Assembly (NCBI GenBank): GCA_021325255.1
Contig: JAJPHP010000065.1
Location: 16,403 to 80,402, forward strand
Length of the DNA: 64,000 nucleotides
Source of the DNA: Nitrososphaerota archaeon
GTDB lineage: Archaea > Thermoproteota > Nitrososphaeria > Nitrososphaerales > CADDZS01
Reading direction: 5' to 3'
The notes below the pieces were generated by a model. That model did not search any database, was not told the origin of the DNA, and saw nothing but the letters and a program-made list of their open reading frames with translations. Positions within the stretch are counted from its first letter, which is position 1; every line of letters begins with the position of its first letter. Below, in pieces: positions 17,180-25,704 of this stretch. A program made the translations under genes and the position numbers.

Positions 17180-18439
17180 TCAGACCGTAATTTTATCGCC
17201 GATCTGCGGGGCGCTTGCTTCAAAGCCGAACCTCTCGTTGATCTCTCGCGCGAAAGTTGTACACGAGTCCCCATCTCCATGAACTGCGTAGACTCTGGGC
17301 GAGCCCTTAATCTTGCTCATGATGTCGAAGAGGTCGCTTCGACCGGAGTGTCCAGAGAAGTCAAACCTTCTCACCTCACACTTAACCTTCATCGGCTTTC
17401 CCTTTACCAGAGTCAGCCCCTTGTCAAGCAGCGTTCTTCCTGGAGTGCCAGGGACCTGAAACGCAACGATTGAGATACCATTGCGCTCTGATAGCGATAT
17501 GTGTTCGTTATAAAAGACCGAGGCACCGCCCATCAGCATCCCCGCGGGAGAGATTACTACGGAGGGGGTCTTCACGAGTCTTCTCCTATGGCTCCATCCT
17601 GAAACCACCTCGATGCTCTCCATTGTCTTCCTGAAAAGCTCGGGATCTCTAAGGTACTCCTGATGCCTGAAGAGAATCTCGTTTGTCTTCAGTGCCATGC
17701 CGTCCATGGCCACGGGGTGTTTGAAGTTCCTTGACCTGAGAAGACAAGCTATCTCCTGCGCCCGCCCGACCGAGAAAGCTGGGACAAGTAGAATTCCTCC
17801 CCTTTCAACTACTTCATTTGCAAAGTTGACGAAATCAGTCTCAATCTTGTTTCTCGGCTCGTGGTCGACCTGAGAGTATGTGCTCTCGGTGATAACAGCG
17901 TCAAGCTCACCGAAATCGCAGTCCGCTCCGTGAAGGAGTTGGCTATCTTGCAAGTTGATGTCTCCCGTATACATCACTCTCTTTCCACCGTTCTCCAAGA
18001 CTATCGTAGTCCCGCCAGGGATGTGGCCTGAGCTCGGGAATGTTGCATTAAATTCGTCCGCGACCGTCCTTGTTTCGCCCAATTTCACTTTCTCAGTGTT
18101 CTTGGACATTGTAAGGAGGTCAATGTACTCAAACGGCAGGTAGAATCCGGAGAGTTTGATAAAGTCCTGCAGGAGAAGCGTGGAAAGTTCCAAAGACAAC
18201 CCGGTGGTGATGAGCTTTACTCCTTCTCTGAGAAAGAACAGCGGAACACCGCCTGAATGGTCGAGATGTGCGTGAGTCAAAAGAATAGAGTGTACGTCCT
18301 TTGGCTGAACGTGCATGGGAAAGGACGGTTCTCTGGTAGTCTGTGCGCCGTAGTCGAGCAGAACCTGCTTACTCTGTCCGCGCACCAGCAGAGCAGACTT
18401 ACCTACTTCTCTTGCTCCTCCGAGAAATGTGATCTCCAA
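17180..18439 (-). CDS. Beta-CASP metallo-beta-lactamase RNase (aCPSF2-like)
   Basis: 419 residues with no N-terminal KH domains, so closer to archaeal aCPSF2 than to the KH-containing aCPSF1. Starts directly with MEITFLGGAREVGKS. The metal motif is HAHLDHSGG (56-64), with later TESTYSQVDHEPR, a beta-CASP insert containing VPAFSVGRAQEI, and C-terminal DFSGHSGRSDL and VHGD His motifs. These enzymes cleave or trim RNA in maturation and decay. The 3' end has TGA at 17180-17182. Converges with eL38. Confidence 0.9.
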   Translation of the reverse strand: MEITFLGGAREVGKSALLVRGQSKQVLLDYGAQTTREPSFPMHVQPKDVHSILLTHAHLDHSGGVPLFFLREGVKLITTGLSLELSTLLLQDFIKLSGFYLPFEYIDLLTMSKNTEKVKLGETRTVADEFNATFPSSGHIPGGTTIVLENGGKRVMYTGDINLQDSQLLHGADCDFGELDAVITESTYSQVDHEPRNKIETDFVNFANEVVERGGILLVPAFSVGRAQEIACLLRSRNFKHPVAMDGMALKTNEILFRHQEYLRDPELFRKTMESIEVVSGWSHRRRLVKTPSVVISPAGMLMGGASVFYNEHISLSERNGISIVAFQVPGTPGRTLLDKGLTLVKGKPMKVKCEVRRFDFSGHSGRSDLFDIMSKIKGSPRVYAVHGDGDSCTTFAREINERFGFEASAPQIGDKITV

Positions 18440-18925
18440 ACTTGATTCCTACTATTCTAACTAGCGTGAAGCATCGTATCCTTGAACTCTGAATCGTTTT
18501 GTCAATTGAAATCCGATTGCGATAAAGAAATGAAAACATCTTGAATGTCGCCCGCATAAATGCCCGGAGCTTTACAGCCAATTGCTATTGGAAGTAGGGC
18601 GGACGAGCGCAAGGAAGGAGGTCGCCGTTTAAATCTGACGTCATCTCCGCTCAAAGACGATTCAAGGCTTCTAGTTCCACCGCATCAGCGAGACTCTTTT
18701 CTTCTTCCCATCCTACTCTGCCGTTTTGCTTTCGATCGCGGTGCCGATGATTGTTGGATTCATATCCGAATAAGCTTAAATTCGTTGCTGTGGCGTTGCG
18801 CTTCATAAACCTCAACAACACTTTTCAAGCGGATCTGACGGATACTAATAATCCACTCCGGCCTACATTTTGAGACGATCAAAAAATAGAATCCCTACAA
18901 AGAAGAGCTGACAGGAAAAACACAA
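18440..18925. other. Intergenic region between RNase and PAC2 genes
   Basis: 486 bases between divergent genes. AGCTTAAAT near 18772 is an AT-rich TATA-like element on the plus strand but lies about 150 bases before the PAC2 start. No convincing coding sequence or RNA gene seen. Confidence 0.4.
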
Positions 18926-19624
18926 ATGAACTTCAAAGTTATACCGGCGACCGCAAGGTTTGACAACACTGTACTCTTGACAGGTTTCCATGGTATTGGA
19001 TACGCTGGCTACTGGACGATAAAGTATCTGATTCAGAAACTGGAAGCCAAGCGCTTAGCCTTTGTCGATTCTGACTCAATCTCGCCCGTATCCTCAACTA
19101 GCGAAGGCCGACTGGTTACGCCGTACGAATTCTTCCAGAAAGATGATGTCACAATGTTCAAGGTGGAGGTTCCTCCCTATCGCGGTTCCGAAATTGAATT
19201 TTATCGCAACCTTTGCGAATGGATAACAAGGGCAAACTTTCGCGAAGTGGCATTGATCGGAGGACTGGACGCTAATTTGAGGACCGACGAATCCTCCTAC
19301 AGAATAGTTCACACAAGCGCATACAAGCGCAGCGAGCACTTGAGGGAAGCGAAGGTACTCGAGGACGAGCAAATCATAGTAGGACCAGTTGCGATAATGC
19401 TCAACTACTTCGAGGCGCACGACTATCCGGCCTACGCGATACTCGCTTACTCCAGCACCGACAGGGTGGACCCCCGCGCCGCAGTTTCTTCAATTGACAT
19501 TCTCTCAAAGTGCTACGGCTTTAAGGTCGATATAGATCCGCTGCTGAAGGGCATAGAAGCTGTAGAGTCGGAGATGTCCAGACAAGAAAGGAAAATCAGA
19601 AAGAGCGAATCTATCTATACCTGA
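18926..19624 (+). CDS. PAC2-family protein (proteasome assembly chaperone-like)
   Basis: 232 residues. The N-terminal pattern of a hydrophobic strand then GFHGIGYAGYWTIKYLIQKL, and VALIGGLDANL later, fit archaeal PAC2-like proteins (PbaA/PbaB group), which relate to eukaryotic proteasome assembly chaperones. Function in archaea is not settled. ATG start preceded by GACAGGAAAAACACAA. Its last 14 bases overlap the convergent tgtA gene. Confidence 0.8.
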   Translation: MNFKVIPATARFDNTVLLTGFHGIGYAGYWTIKYLIQKLEAKRLAFVDSDSISPVSSTSEGRLVTPYEFFQKDDVTMFKVEVPPYRGSEIEFYRNLCEWITRANFREVALIGGLDANLRTDESSYRIVHTSAYKRSEHLREAKVLEDEQIIVGPVAIMLNYFEAHDYPAYAILAYSSTDRVDPRAAVSSIDILSKCYGFKVDIDPLLKGIEAVESEMSRQERKIRKSESIYT

Positions 19625-21197
19625 CAGAAATCTTTCGCTTGAAGTCTCTGTAACTCCTTGAGATCTGCAGCCTTTTGCCTTTGAATCTTGAATTCTTTAC
19701 TTCATGCCTCAGCCAGTCTTCGCCAGCATCATCAACTTCTCCGCCACTTTTTCTTCGTGGGATGAGCGCGTCTATCCTCTTCCAGTTCTTTGAACGCAGG
19801 ACAGCATCGTTTTTTGGGTAGGCAGTTACCACGGTCGTCGTCTGTGAGACTGGAAAGATATCCGATATCTCCGAAGGAACCAAACCATAGTTCGGAGTAA
19901 GGCAAGTAATCAGCACTTCCTCCGGTTCAGGTATGATCTTCGAGAGCTCACGAAAGATATCTGATGTCAAGAAGGGCTTCTTTTTAGTTTCCGGAACGAC
20001 TATGAGCACGTCCTTCCTTGTTAGATCGAGTCTCTTGATACCTTCCCTGAATCTTTGAAGCTCTGGTCTAGAAAGATCAGTGTTGTCTGAAATGAAAATC
20101 CCCCGGTCCTTGGTCATTGGTGTTCCAAGTTCGAACCTCTTTGAGGCAAGCGATGCAGCTAGGTGGAAAGCTTCGACCGCTCTCGGATGATTTGACGAAT
20201 TTGACTTGACGTACTCCCAGAGCCTACCTTCCCAGATCGCCTGTTTTGACTCCTCGATCACCGCCTTCAAGGCAAACAGGTTATGGCGCGCTAGGGCCGC
20301 CGTGCGCGCTTCCTTTCCAAGACTTTTCAATTCACCTGCCTTGAGCCTAGAGCAAACTGGACAGGGGCAAGCAAGATACTCCAGCCTGTCGAGCCTTACA
20401 GTGCCTGACTTGGAAATGTACCTGTCTTGTTTTGCATACAGCACGTAGGAGGCAGAGTCGAACATGTCACAGCCGAGAGCGATGGCAAGAGGAAGGATCA
20501 GAGGGTGCCCTGCCCCAAAGAGATGGAAGGGGCGTTCTGCCGGGAGGAACCGCTTACTTGCAAGGATCATTCTCACCAGAAGTGGAAAATCATAGTTCTC
20601 CATCACCTCGACTGGAGAACCGAGTGCAAAGCACTCGAAAGGTAGCTCCGCGGAGGCTTTGGCACTCTTTGAAACGAGGTCTATATACCTTCCGCCCTGA
20701 ACAGGGAGAGTCCACAGCATGTCTTCCCTTGTAATTGATTCCTGAGTAAGAGCTGCGGCTGAGAGGGTTTGGGATACCGTCTTTCCGGCATAAGTTTTGG
20801 TTACGTTTAGACCAGTGGGTTTGTCTAGGATTATGGCAATATCCGATCCTATGCTCTCCTCGAACTTTGCCATTTCAATCGGAGAAATGTCTACGGACCC
20901 GAACTCAAGAACCTGATAACCACCAGAATCAGTCATTATCGAGCCATTATAGTCTATTATCTTGTGAATTCCCTCTGCCGCACGTTCCGATAGTCTCCTG
21001 TACGTCGTGTAAGCGTTTGTCATCACGGCGTCGTAGCCCATTGCCTTGATTTCTCTGCACGGTATCAGCTGCCTCACCGGATGAATTACAGGAAGCAGAG
21101 CGGGCGTTTCGAAAACCGATGTCTTTGTCCTAAGTGAAGCGATCCTTCCTCCGAGATCTGTTGCTTTAATTTCAAAATTTGGAGAACTCGAATTCAT
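19611..21197 (-). CDS. tgtA: Archaeosine tRNA-guanine(15) transglycosylase TgtA
   Basis: 528 residues. Catalytic domain: TDSGGYQVLEFG (nucleophile D90) and IILDKPTGLNVT. The zinc site is the CPCPVC cluster near 277-282 with a His in ALARHNLFALK. After about residue 340 a second domain follows (NTDLSRPELQRF, VVPETKKKPF, LTPNYGLVP) of the type found in archaeosine enzymes (TgtA/ArcS C-terminal domains). A classical PUA domain is not obvious, and the basic tail KNSRFKGKRLQISR ends the protein. It inserts preQ0 at tRNA position 15. ArcS function alone is unlikely since the TGT catalytic motifs are intact. Confidence 0.9.
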   Translation of the reverse strand: MNSSSPNFEIKATDLGGRIASLRTKTSVFETPALLPVIHPVRQLIPCREIKAMGYDAVMTNAYTTYRRLSERAAEGIHKIIDYNGSIMTDSGGYQVLEFGSVDISPIEMAKFEESIGSDIAIILDKPTGLNVTKTYAGKTVSQTLSAAALTQESITREDMLWTLPVQGGRYIDLVSKSAKASAELPFECFALGSPVEVMENYDFPLLVRMILASKRFLPAERPFHLFGAGHPLILPLAIALGCDMFDSASYVLYAKQDRYISKSGTVRLDRLEYLACPCPVCSRLKAGELKSLGKEARTAALARHNLFALKAVIEESKQAIWEGRLWEYVKSNSSNHPRAVEAFHLAASLASKRFELGTPMTKDRGIFISDNTDLSRPELQRFREGIKRLDLTRKDVLIVVPETKKKPFLTSDIFRELSKIIPEPEEVLITCLTPNYGLVPSEISDIFPVSQTTTVVTAYPKNDAVLRSKNWKRIDALIPRRKSGGEVDDAGEDWLRHEVKNSRFKGKRLQISRSYRDFKRKISVRYR

Positions 21198-21433
21198 TTA
21201 GAGCGCACGAACCCCTATATCATTTGCATGCGGTAAAGATAAGAAGAGAATTGTTAGGAAGCAGAGAACCAGACAAAATCGAGGTAGAAAGAAATTGGAT
21301 GAGGGAGAAAAGCCAACCCGCTATCTGCAAATTGGCAATAAACTACGCAACATGACAGTAATGGTCGGGAGGCCTTTTTCATCGATTGACCTTCTTTTCC
21401 AATCTCTCCCTTTTCTAGAATTTGTTTTGGTGA

Positions 21434-21874
21434 CTACTTCTTGGTCTGAGCGGTCTCTCTCGCAAACTCGTCATAAATCTGTTTGACGCGGGTAGCCGAC
21501 AGCCTGTCGGTTCCTTCAACGACCCCTTTCTCAGTCACCTTTATCGTGTCCATAACAAGAATTGCCCCTATATCCTCTCTGAGTTTTGTCATACCGGGGA
21601 ATGCCCTAGCAAGTCTTTCGTTAAGGGCTCGCAAGTCAAAGGGCTTCTCAAGAAGAATAATTTCCTTTACGAAGGAGCCGTTCAAAACTACTTTGACGCT
21701 AGCTTCACCAACACCGGTGGCTCCCGCGACTGACCCCAAGACCAGGTTCATTTTTTCATCAATGCCAAGAAGATCTCCGGCATACTGCCTTCCATCTCCT
21801 GTCGAAACGCTTACCCTCCTGCCCACCATCCCAACGATTTCTTCTGTAAATCTCCTATTGCTTATTGTTGACAA
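21434..21874 (-). CDS. Sm-like (Lsm) archaeal protein with C-terminal extension
   Basis: 146 residues. Residues about 8-80 form an Sm fold: VGRRVSVSTGDGRQYAGDLLGIDEKMNLVLGSV (Sm1) and NGSFVKEIILLEKP (Sm2). A further 65-residue helical domain follows (TKLREDIGAILVMDTIKVTEKGV...), similar in layout to SmAP3-type proteins. Sm-like rings bind U-rich RNA. TTG start. Upstream of it, 448 bases separate it from the divergent LarA-like gene; tgtA lies in the same direction 236 bases upstream of the 3' side. Confidence 0.75.
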   Translation of the reverse strand: MSTISNRRFTEEIVGMVGRRVSVSTGDGRQYAGDLLGIDEKMNLVLGSVAGATGVGEASVKVVLNGSFVKEIILLEKPFDLRALNERLARAFPGMTKLREDIGAILVMDTIKVTEKGVVEGTDRLSATRVKQIYDEFARETAQTKK

Positions 21875-22322
21875 AACTGTTTCAAAAACCCCCGTCTTTT
21901 TCTGCTCTTGCTTTTTGCTCCCCTTGTGAAAACTCTTCCTCTACAATGCAGCAAATTCTCATGATTATGTTCAAAACCATTCCGTTTCGGCCTCCGATAT
22001 TAAGTCTTCTTGCTATTCCCTTGCGAACGCGCATTTTTTGGAAAAATCAACGCGAAAAAGGCAACGAATGGCCTCGAATCCTTTCGCATGTGGGCATTTC
22101 CTTCCGACCTAGCTCTATGTTAATCGAAACGCAGGAAACTGAAGCGTCGTTTAAGAAAATCAAAATGCGTTCCTCGCTGAGCCCCCGTTGAGTAAGAAGA
22201 TTTCCGGTGAAGGAAAGGAGTTGATTGTGAAAATGACAAATAGCCGACGATTAAACAATGACGCCCGCCGCTGTCAGAAATGTTTGTTGGCGGGGCCAAA
22301 GAAAGAGCATAGCTGATCCATC
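21875..22322. other. Intergenic region between Lsm and LarA-like genes
   Basis: 448 bases between divergent genes. A 6-bp stem CCCGCC (22264-22269) with GGCGGG (22289-22294) and a 19-base loop sits 28 bases before the LarA-like ATG and would be in its leader. Otherwise AT-rich with no gene seen. Confidence 0.35.
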
Positions 22323-23525
22323 ATGGTCGAAATCTGGGTTCCTTACGGGCCTGTCGAGGTTTCTTTCGACATAAAGCAGGAAAATCTTTCACAGATCCTA
22401 GAGCCTCAACCATCCATCCTTGCCAGGGAGGAGATCGAGTCAAGACTAGATTCGGTCACCGCTGACACATTGCTTCTTCTTTCTGGAAGCAACGGATCTT
22501 TGAAGGCTCTTGATACACTTCTCACGAGGAACAAGGGCGTTACGAAGATACTTTATCCTAAGAACCTCGGGGCGCTCGCAAGGCGCAAGGCTCAGGAGTA
22601 TACAATTCAGGCTGAGCAGCTCAATGAACAAGCTCTCGAGGAATCAGGGATCGTCGAGGGTTCGAACGTTAAGGTTCCAGCGCAGTTGAAGAGCACCCCG
22701 AAACTCGTGCTTTTGACCTCTGTTCACTATGACCCGATGTATGGCCTATCAAGCGCCGCCTCCGATATGCTGTCCTGCGTCATCGACCTCAAAGGACAAG
22801 CGTTCAACAGGTCCATCGACGAGCTCCCATGCACATCAGTGTTTTCGAGTGCGGCTTCCGAATATGCGATCAAGGTCCTGCAGACGTGCCCGAGTGTTGA
22901 CACAATCGAAGTTGTTGAAAAGACATCGACCGGCTTGCTGAATCTTTTCTACGGAGATATCGAGTCGGTGCACTCGCAAACAGCTTCGTATTGGACGAAG
23001 AACATGGCTGTAGGCTTTGCTTCGAAGGTCGAGAGGATCTTGTTCGGTTGTGGAGGACAGGAGGGGGATAAGACGTTGACCGATGCGCTCGGAAGATCAT
23101 ACTTCAACATGATTTCTAATGTTGCACTTGACGATTCCCGAATTTGTATGCTTGCAGAGTGTACTCAAGGGCTGGGCTCTGAGGCATTCCTTCGATACGC
23201 AACCGGCAGGTTTACTCCGGGCGCAAATCTAGACGCGATTAGTTATTTCGACGGTGTGGAGACTCTGCTTTCCCTCTTGAAGATACAGCGGCAGAAAAAT
23301 GTGGAAATGAATCTGGTATCTACCCTGCCCTACTATTTCGCAGAACGGTTTGGGTTTAAACCAATCTCGGCGGCGAGAGACGCACCCTCTTCAGTTGTCC
23401 AGCTTGGTTCAAGAGCGAAGATCCTAGTTGTGCCAGACGGTTCGAGCATATTCTTCGGAGAAAACTCCACACCTGAGACAACTTCCGGCGTCGGTATCTC
23501 GAGCGACCAAACTCCGCTGCCGTGA
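22323..23525 (+). CDS. Divergent LarA-like (nickel-pincer enzyme fold) protein
   Basis: 400 residues. N-terminal VEIWVPYGPVEVSFDIKQEN and the C-terminal FGCGGQEGDKTLTDAL followed by CMLAECTQGLGSEAF resemble the start and C-terminal domain of LarA, the lactate racemase that uses a nickel pincer nucleotide. The LarA metal/cofactor signatures (DDxTRPTP-like loop and the HxxxH segment) are not evident in the middle; only DPMYGLSS-type sequence is seen there. It may therefore be a non-racemase relative with another ligand. The last 30 residues are Ser/Thr/Pro-rich. ATG start without a clear ribosome site. Confidence 0.55.
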   Translation: MVEIWVPYGPVEVSFDIKQENLSQILEPQPSILAREEIESRLDSVTADTLLLLSGSNGSLKALDTLLTRNKGVTKILYPKNLGALARRKAQEYTIQAEQLNEQALEESGIVEGSNVKVPAQLKSTPKLVLLTSVHYDPMYGLSSAASDMLSCVIDLKGQAFNRSIDELPCTSVFSSAASEYAIKVLQTCPSVDTIEVVEKTSTGLLNLFYGDIESVHSQTASYWTKNMAVGFASKVERILFGCGGQEGDKTLTDALGRSYFNMISNVALDDSRICMLAECTQGLGSEAFLRYATGRFTPGANLDAISYFDGVETLLSLLKIQRQKNVEMNLVSTLPYYFAERFGFKPISAARDAPSSVVQLGSRAKILVVPDGSSIFFGENSTPETTSGVGISSDQTPLP

Positions 23526-23541
23526 GCCACGCAAGGGGTGC

Positions 23542-24783
23542 TCAACGTATGATAGGTTGTAATCCGAAGAATGCGTTGTTGTATATGACAGTAAGGTAGA
23601 TGGCAGCGGAAAGTACCCAGACGAGGACAAAGAGAACCTTTCTCTTTGCCGAGAGCGGTGAAACGTCATCGAGCGGTCGCAATGAAGGCGTCGTGCTCCC
23701 GAGCACTAAAACCAAAATTGCCATGAAGTAGAACTGTATGAATAACATTACAATCGCGCTCGCGTATGTCAGTATCTGATGAACCCTCGGGCTGACTGCA
23801 GAATTTGTAATGTGACCTCCGTCTAGCTGCCAAGCAGGGAAGAGATTGAGGAATGTAACGAGGAACCCTATCGAGTATGCAAGATACAAGAGTGTGAAAG
23901 TTGGGCCGGCAATCAAGCTTGCCTGCGAAGAGGGTCTGAAAAAGCTGATCAATAAACCGGTATAATAATCTGGATTTGTAGTCTGAGGACTTGTGGCAAG
24001 CGCTGAAAGAGGGACGATCTTAGCACTCTCTACAGCAATGATTGAGACTATCAAAGTGACAACCAGCCCCGCAATGGGGCCCGACAACCCGAGGTCGAAT
24101 AACGAGTCCCTGTTCAAAGGAGGTTCCGGTGCCCTGATTACAGCACCCATTGTCGGCCAAATTCCAGGTATGCCCGGGATAAAATACGGCCAGGAAGAAC
24201 TCATCTTGTGGTGCCAGGCAGCTATCTTATGACCGAGTTCGTGGACGCCCAAGATTCCCATTAATGCCGCTGTATAGATTAGCCCGATGATCACTCCTTG
24301 CGCGAGGCCCACGGAGTGTGTGACCGGATCGGAATAAGTCGTCGCCCTGATTATTCCGTCAGCTAGAACTGTGATTATCGTGGCAGCGAGGAGAATTAAT
24401 GGAATCTTGAACTTTTGTTTAGGGTAGGGCTGCTTCCTCAGGACGGTGAGGAGCATGCCGTGTTCAGTTCTTCTCAGGACCGCGGTGTATCCGATAGGTC
24501 CGAGCTCGCTCACGAGAGAAGCAAAGTTGGACTTTGTGTCCTTCTGGATTTCGTAAAGATAGAATTCTAAAGCGGCCCCCTCTCTCAAGTATTCTTGGCC
24601 AACGGAAAATTTCAGCCTCACTAAAGCGATAATTTTCGCTAACTGCTCCTGCTGGCTGTCCGTATACTCAGGCCTGCCCAATGGAAAGGGCGCAGGCGGC
24701 GGAACATTGGCCGTATCCTTTGGCGATTGAGGGGAAGGGGATGGAGCAACATCTGGGGGGCCCCCTTCCGATGAATCAGGCAT
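23542..24783 (-). CDS. Site-2-protease family (M50) membrane metalloprotease
   Basis: 413 residues. A Pro-rich cytosolic start (residues 1-35), a soluble domain to about 130, then six or more membrane helices. The zinc motif is GVHELGHKIAAW near residue 180 and the second metal motif NLFPAWQLDGGH near 315, with the order of archaeal S2P enzymes. These cut transmembrane segments of other proteins. Ends 17 bases past the stop of the convergent LarA-like gene. No PDZ domain recognised. Confidence 0.88.
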   Translation of the reverse strand: MPDSSEGGPPDVAPSPSPQSPKDTANVPPPAPFPLGRPEYTDSQQEQLAKIIALVRLKFSVGQEYLREGAALEFYLYEIQKDTKSNFASLVSELGPIGYTAVLRRTEHGMLLTVLRKQPYPKQKFKIPLILLAATIITVLADGIIRATTYSDPVTHSVGLAQGVIIGLIYTAALMGILGVHELGHKIAAWHHKMSSSWPYFIPGIPGIWPTMGAVIRAPEPPLNRDSLFDLGLSGPIAGLVVTLIVSIIAVESAKIVPLSALATSPQTTNPDYYTGLLISFFRPSSQASLIAGPTFTLLYLAYSIGFLVTFLNLFPAWQLDGGHITNSAVSPRVHQILTYASAIVMLFIQFYFMAILVLVLGSTTPSLRPLDDVSPLSAKRKVLFVLVWVLSAAIYLTVIYNNAFFGLQPIIR

Positions 24784-25086
24784 GTGGTCTATTGTGCACT
24801 CTCGAAGGTCGATGGCTCGATTTTTGGAGATTGGTTGAACGGTTCCTAGGTATTATCAGGGATATGTATTTTTATTTGGGAAAGCGCCCTTTCCACCCTC
24901 CGAAGGCAAGCAGGGCAGAAAGTACGCGTGTGCGGGAAGATAGTGGACGCCCAGGAAGGCTCACAGCGTCGCGCAGCAGAAAATCGAGGGTTGCTGGCTT
25001 TCGAAGCCTTTGCCTAGGGAAGAAGAAAAAGCACATCTAATATTGTAGAGTTTAGGTTTGAGTAAAGCAAAAGGAAAATCTACGAA
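24784..25086. other. Intergenic region between M50 protease and acetyltransferase
   Basis: 303 bases between divergent genes; AT-rich blocks such as TATTTTTATTTGGG near 24866 could be promoter DNA for the protease gene. No gene or RNA recognised. Confidence 0.35.
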
Positions 25087-25587
25087 TTGCAGAACGTATT
25101 CTTAAGAAAAGTGGGCAACTACGATATTCGCCGTTGTGAGCCCAGGGATCTTCCAGAGGTAATTTCGATAAACTGGGCGGCGTTGCCGGAGCACTATTCC
25201 GACTCTTTCTTTGAGGAAAGGCTAAACGAATCTCCAGAGACGTTTCTTGTTGCAGAAAACGAGAATCGAACCATAGTCGGGTACATAATGTGCAGAATAG
25301 AGTACGGCTTTTCGCATGTTAAAAGATATGGCCTCGCGAGGAAGGGCCACGTAGTATCCGTTGCAGTGCTTGAGAACTTCCGAGGGGTCGGCCTCGGAAG
25401 GGCACTGGTCGAGGAAGCCCTAACTGGAATGAAACAAAGAGGTTGCTCTGAAGCTTATCTGGAGGTGAGAGTATCGAACGATGCGGCGATTAACCTTTAC
25501 AAGAAACTAGAGTTCGAGACAGTTGCAACACATCACGGGTATTATAGGGACGGTGAGAGCGCTTACCTGATGAGCAGATCTCTCTGA
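25087..25587 (+). CDS. Archaeal N-terminal acetyltransferase (Ard1/RimI-like GNAT)
   Basis: 166 residues. GNAT fold with the acetyl-CoA loop ENFRGVGLGRALVEEA (about 97-112). RIEYGFSH, KGHVVSVAVLE, YLEVRVSNDAAINLYKKL and the C-terminal GYYRDGESAYLM match the archaeal Ard1-type enzyme known from Sulfolobus, which acetylates protein N-termini. TTG start; about 10 residues precede the conserved YDIRRCEPRDL. Upstream of the ligase gene, same strand. Confidence 0.88.
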   Translation: MQNVFLRKVGNYDIRRCEPRDLPEVISINWAALPEHYSDSFFEERLNESPETFLVAENENRTIVGYIMCRIEYGFSHVKRYGLARKGHVVSVAVLENFRGVGLGRALVEEALTGMKQRGCSEAYLEVRVSNDAAINLYKKLEFETVATHHGYYRDGESAYLMSRSL

Positions 25588-25704
25588 ATTGAAAAATTAC
25601 TTCGACGTAGTGATACAGCAGAATATATCGATCATTCTCTTTTTCGCCTTTCTCTTCATCTCACCTTAATTTCCTCTCGATTTAGGCGCTGACCGGGGCT
25701 CGTT

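Noticed and set aside
18560..18808. Plus-strand 82-residue frame in the gap before the PAC2 gene
   Set aside because: Arg/Ser/Leu composition typical of a non-coding frame and no ribosome site.
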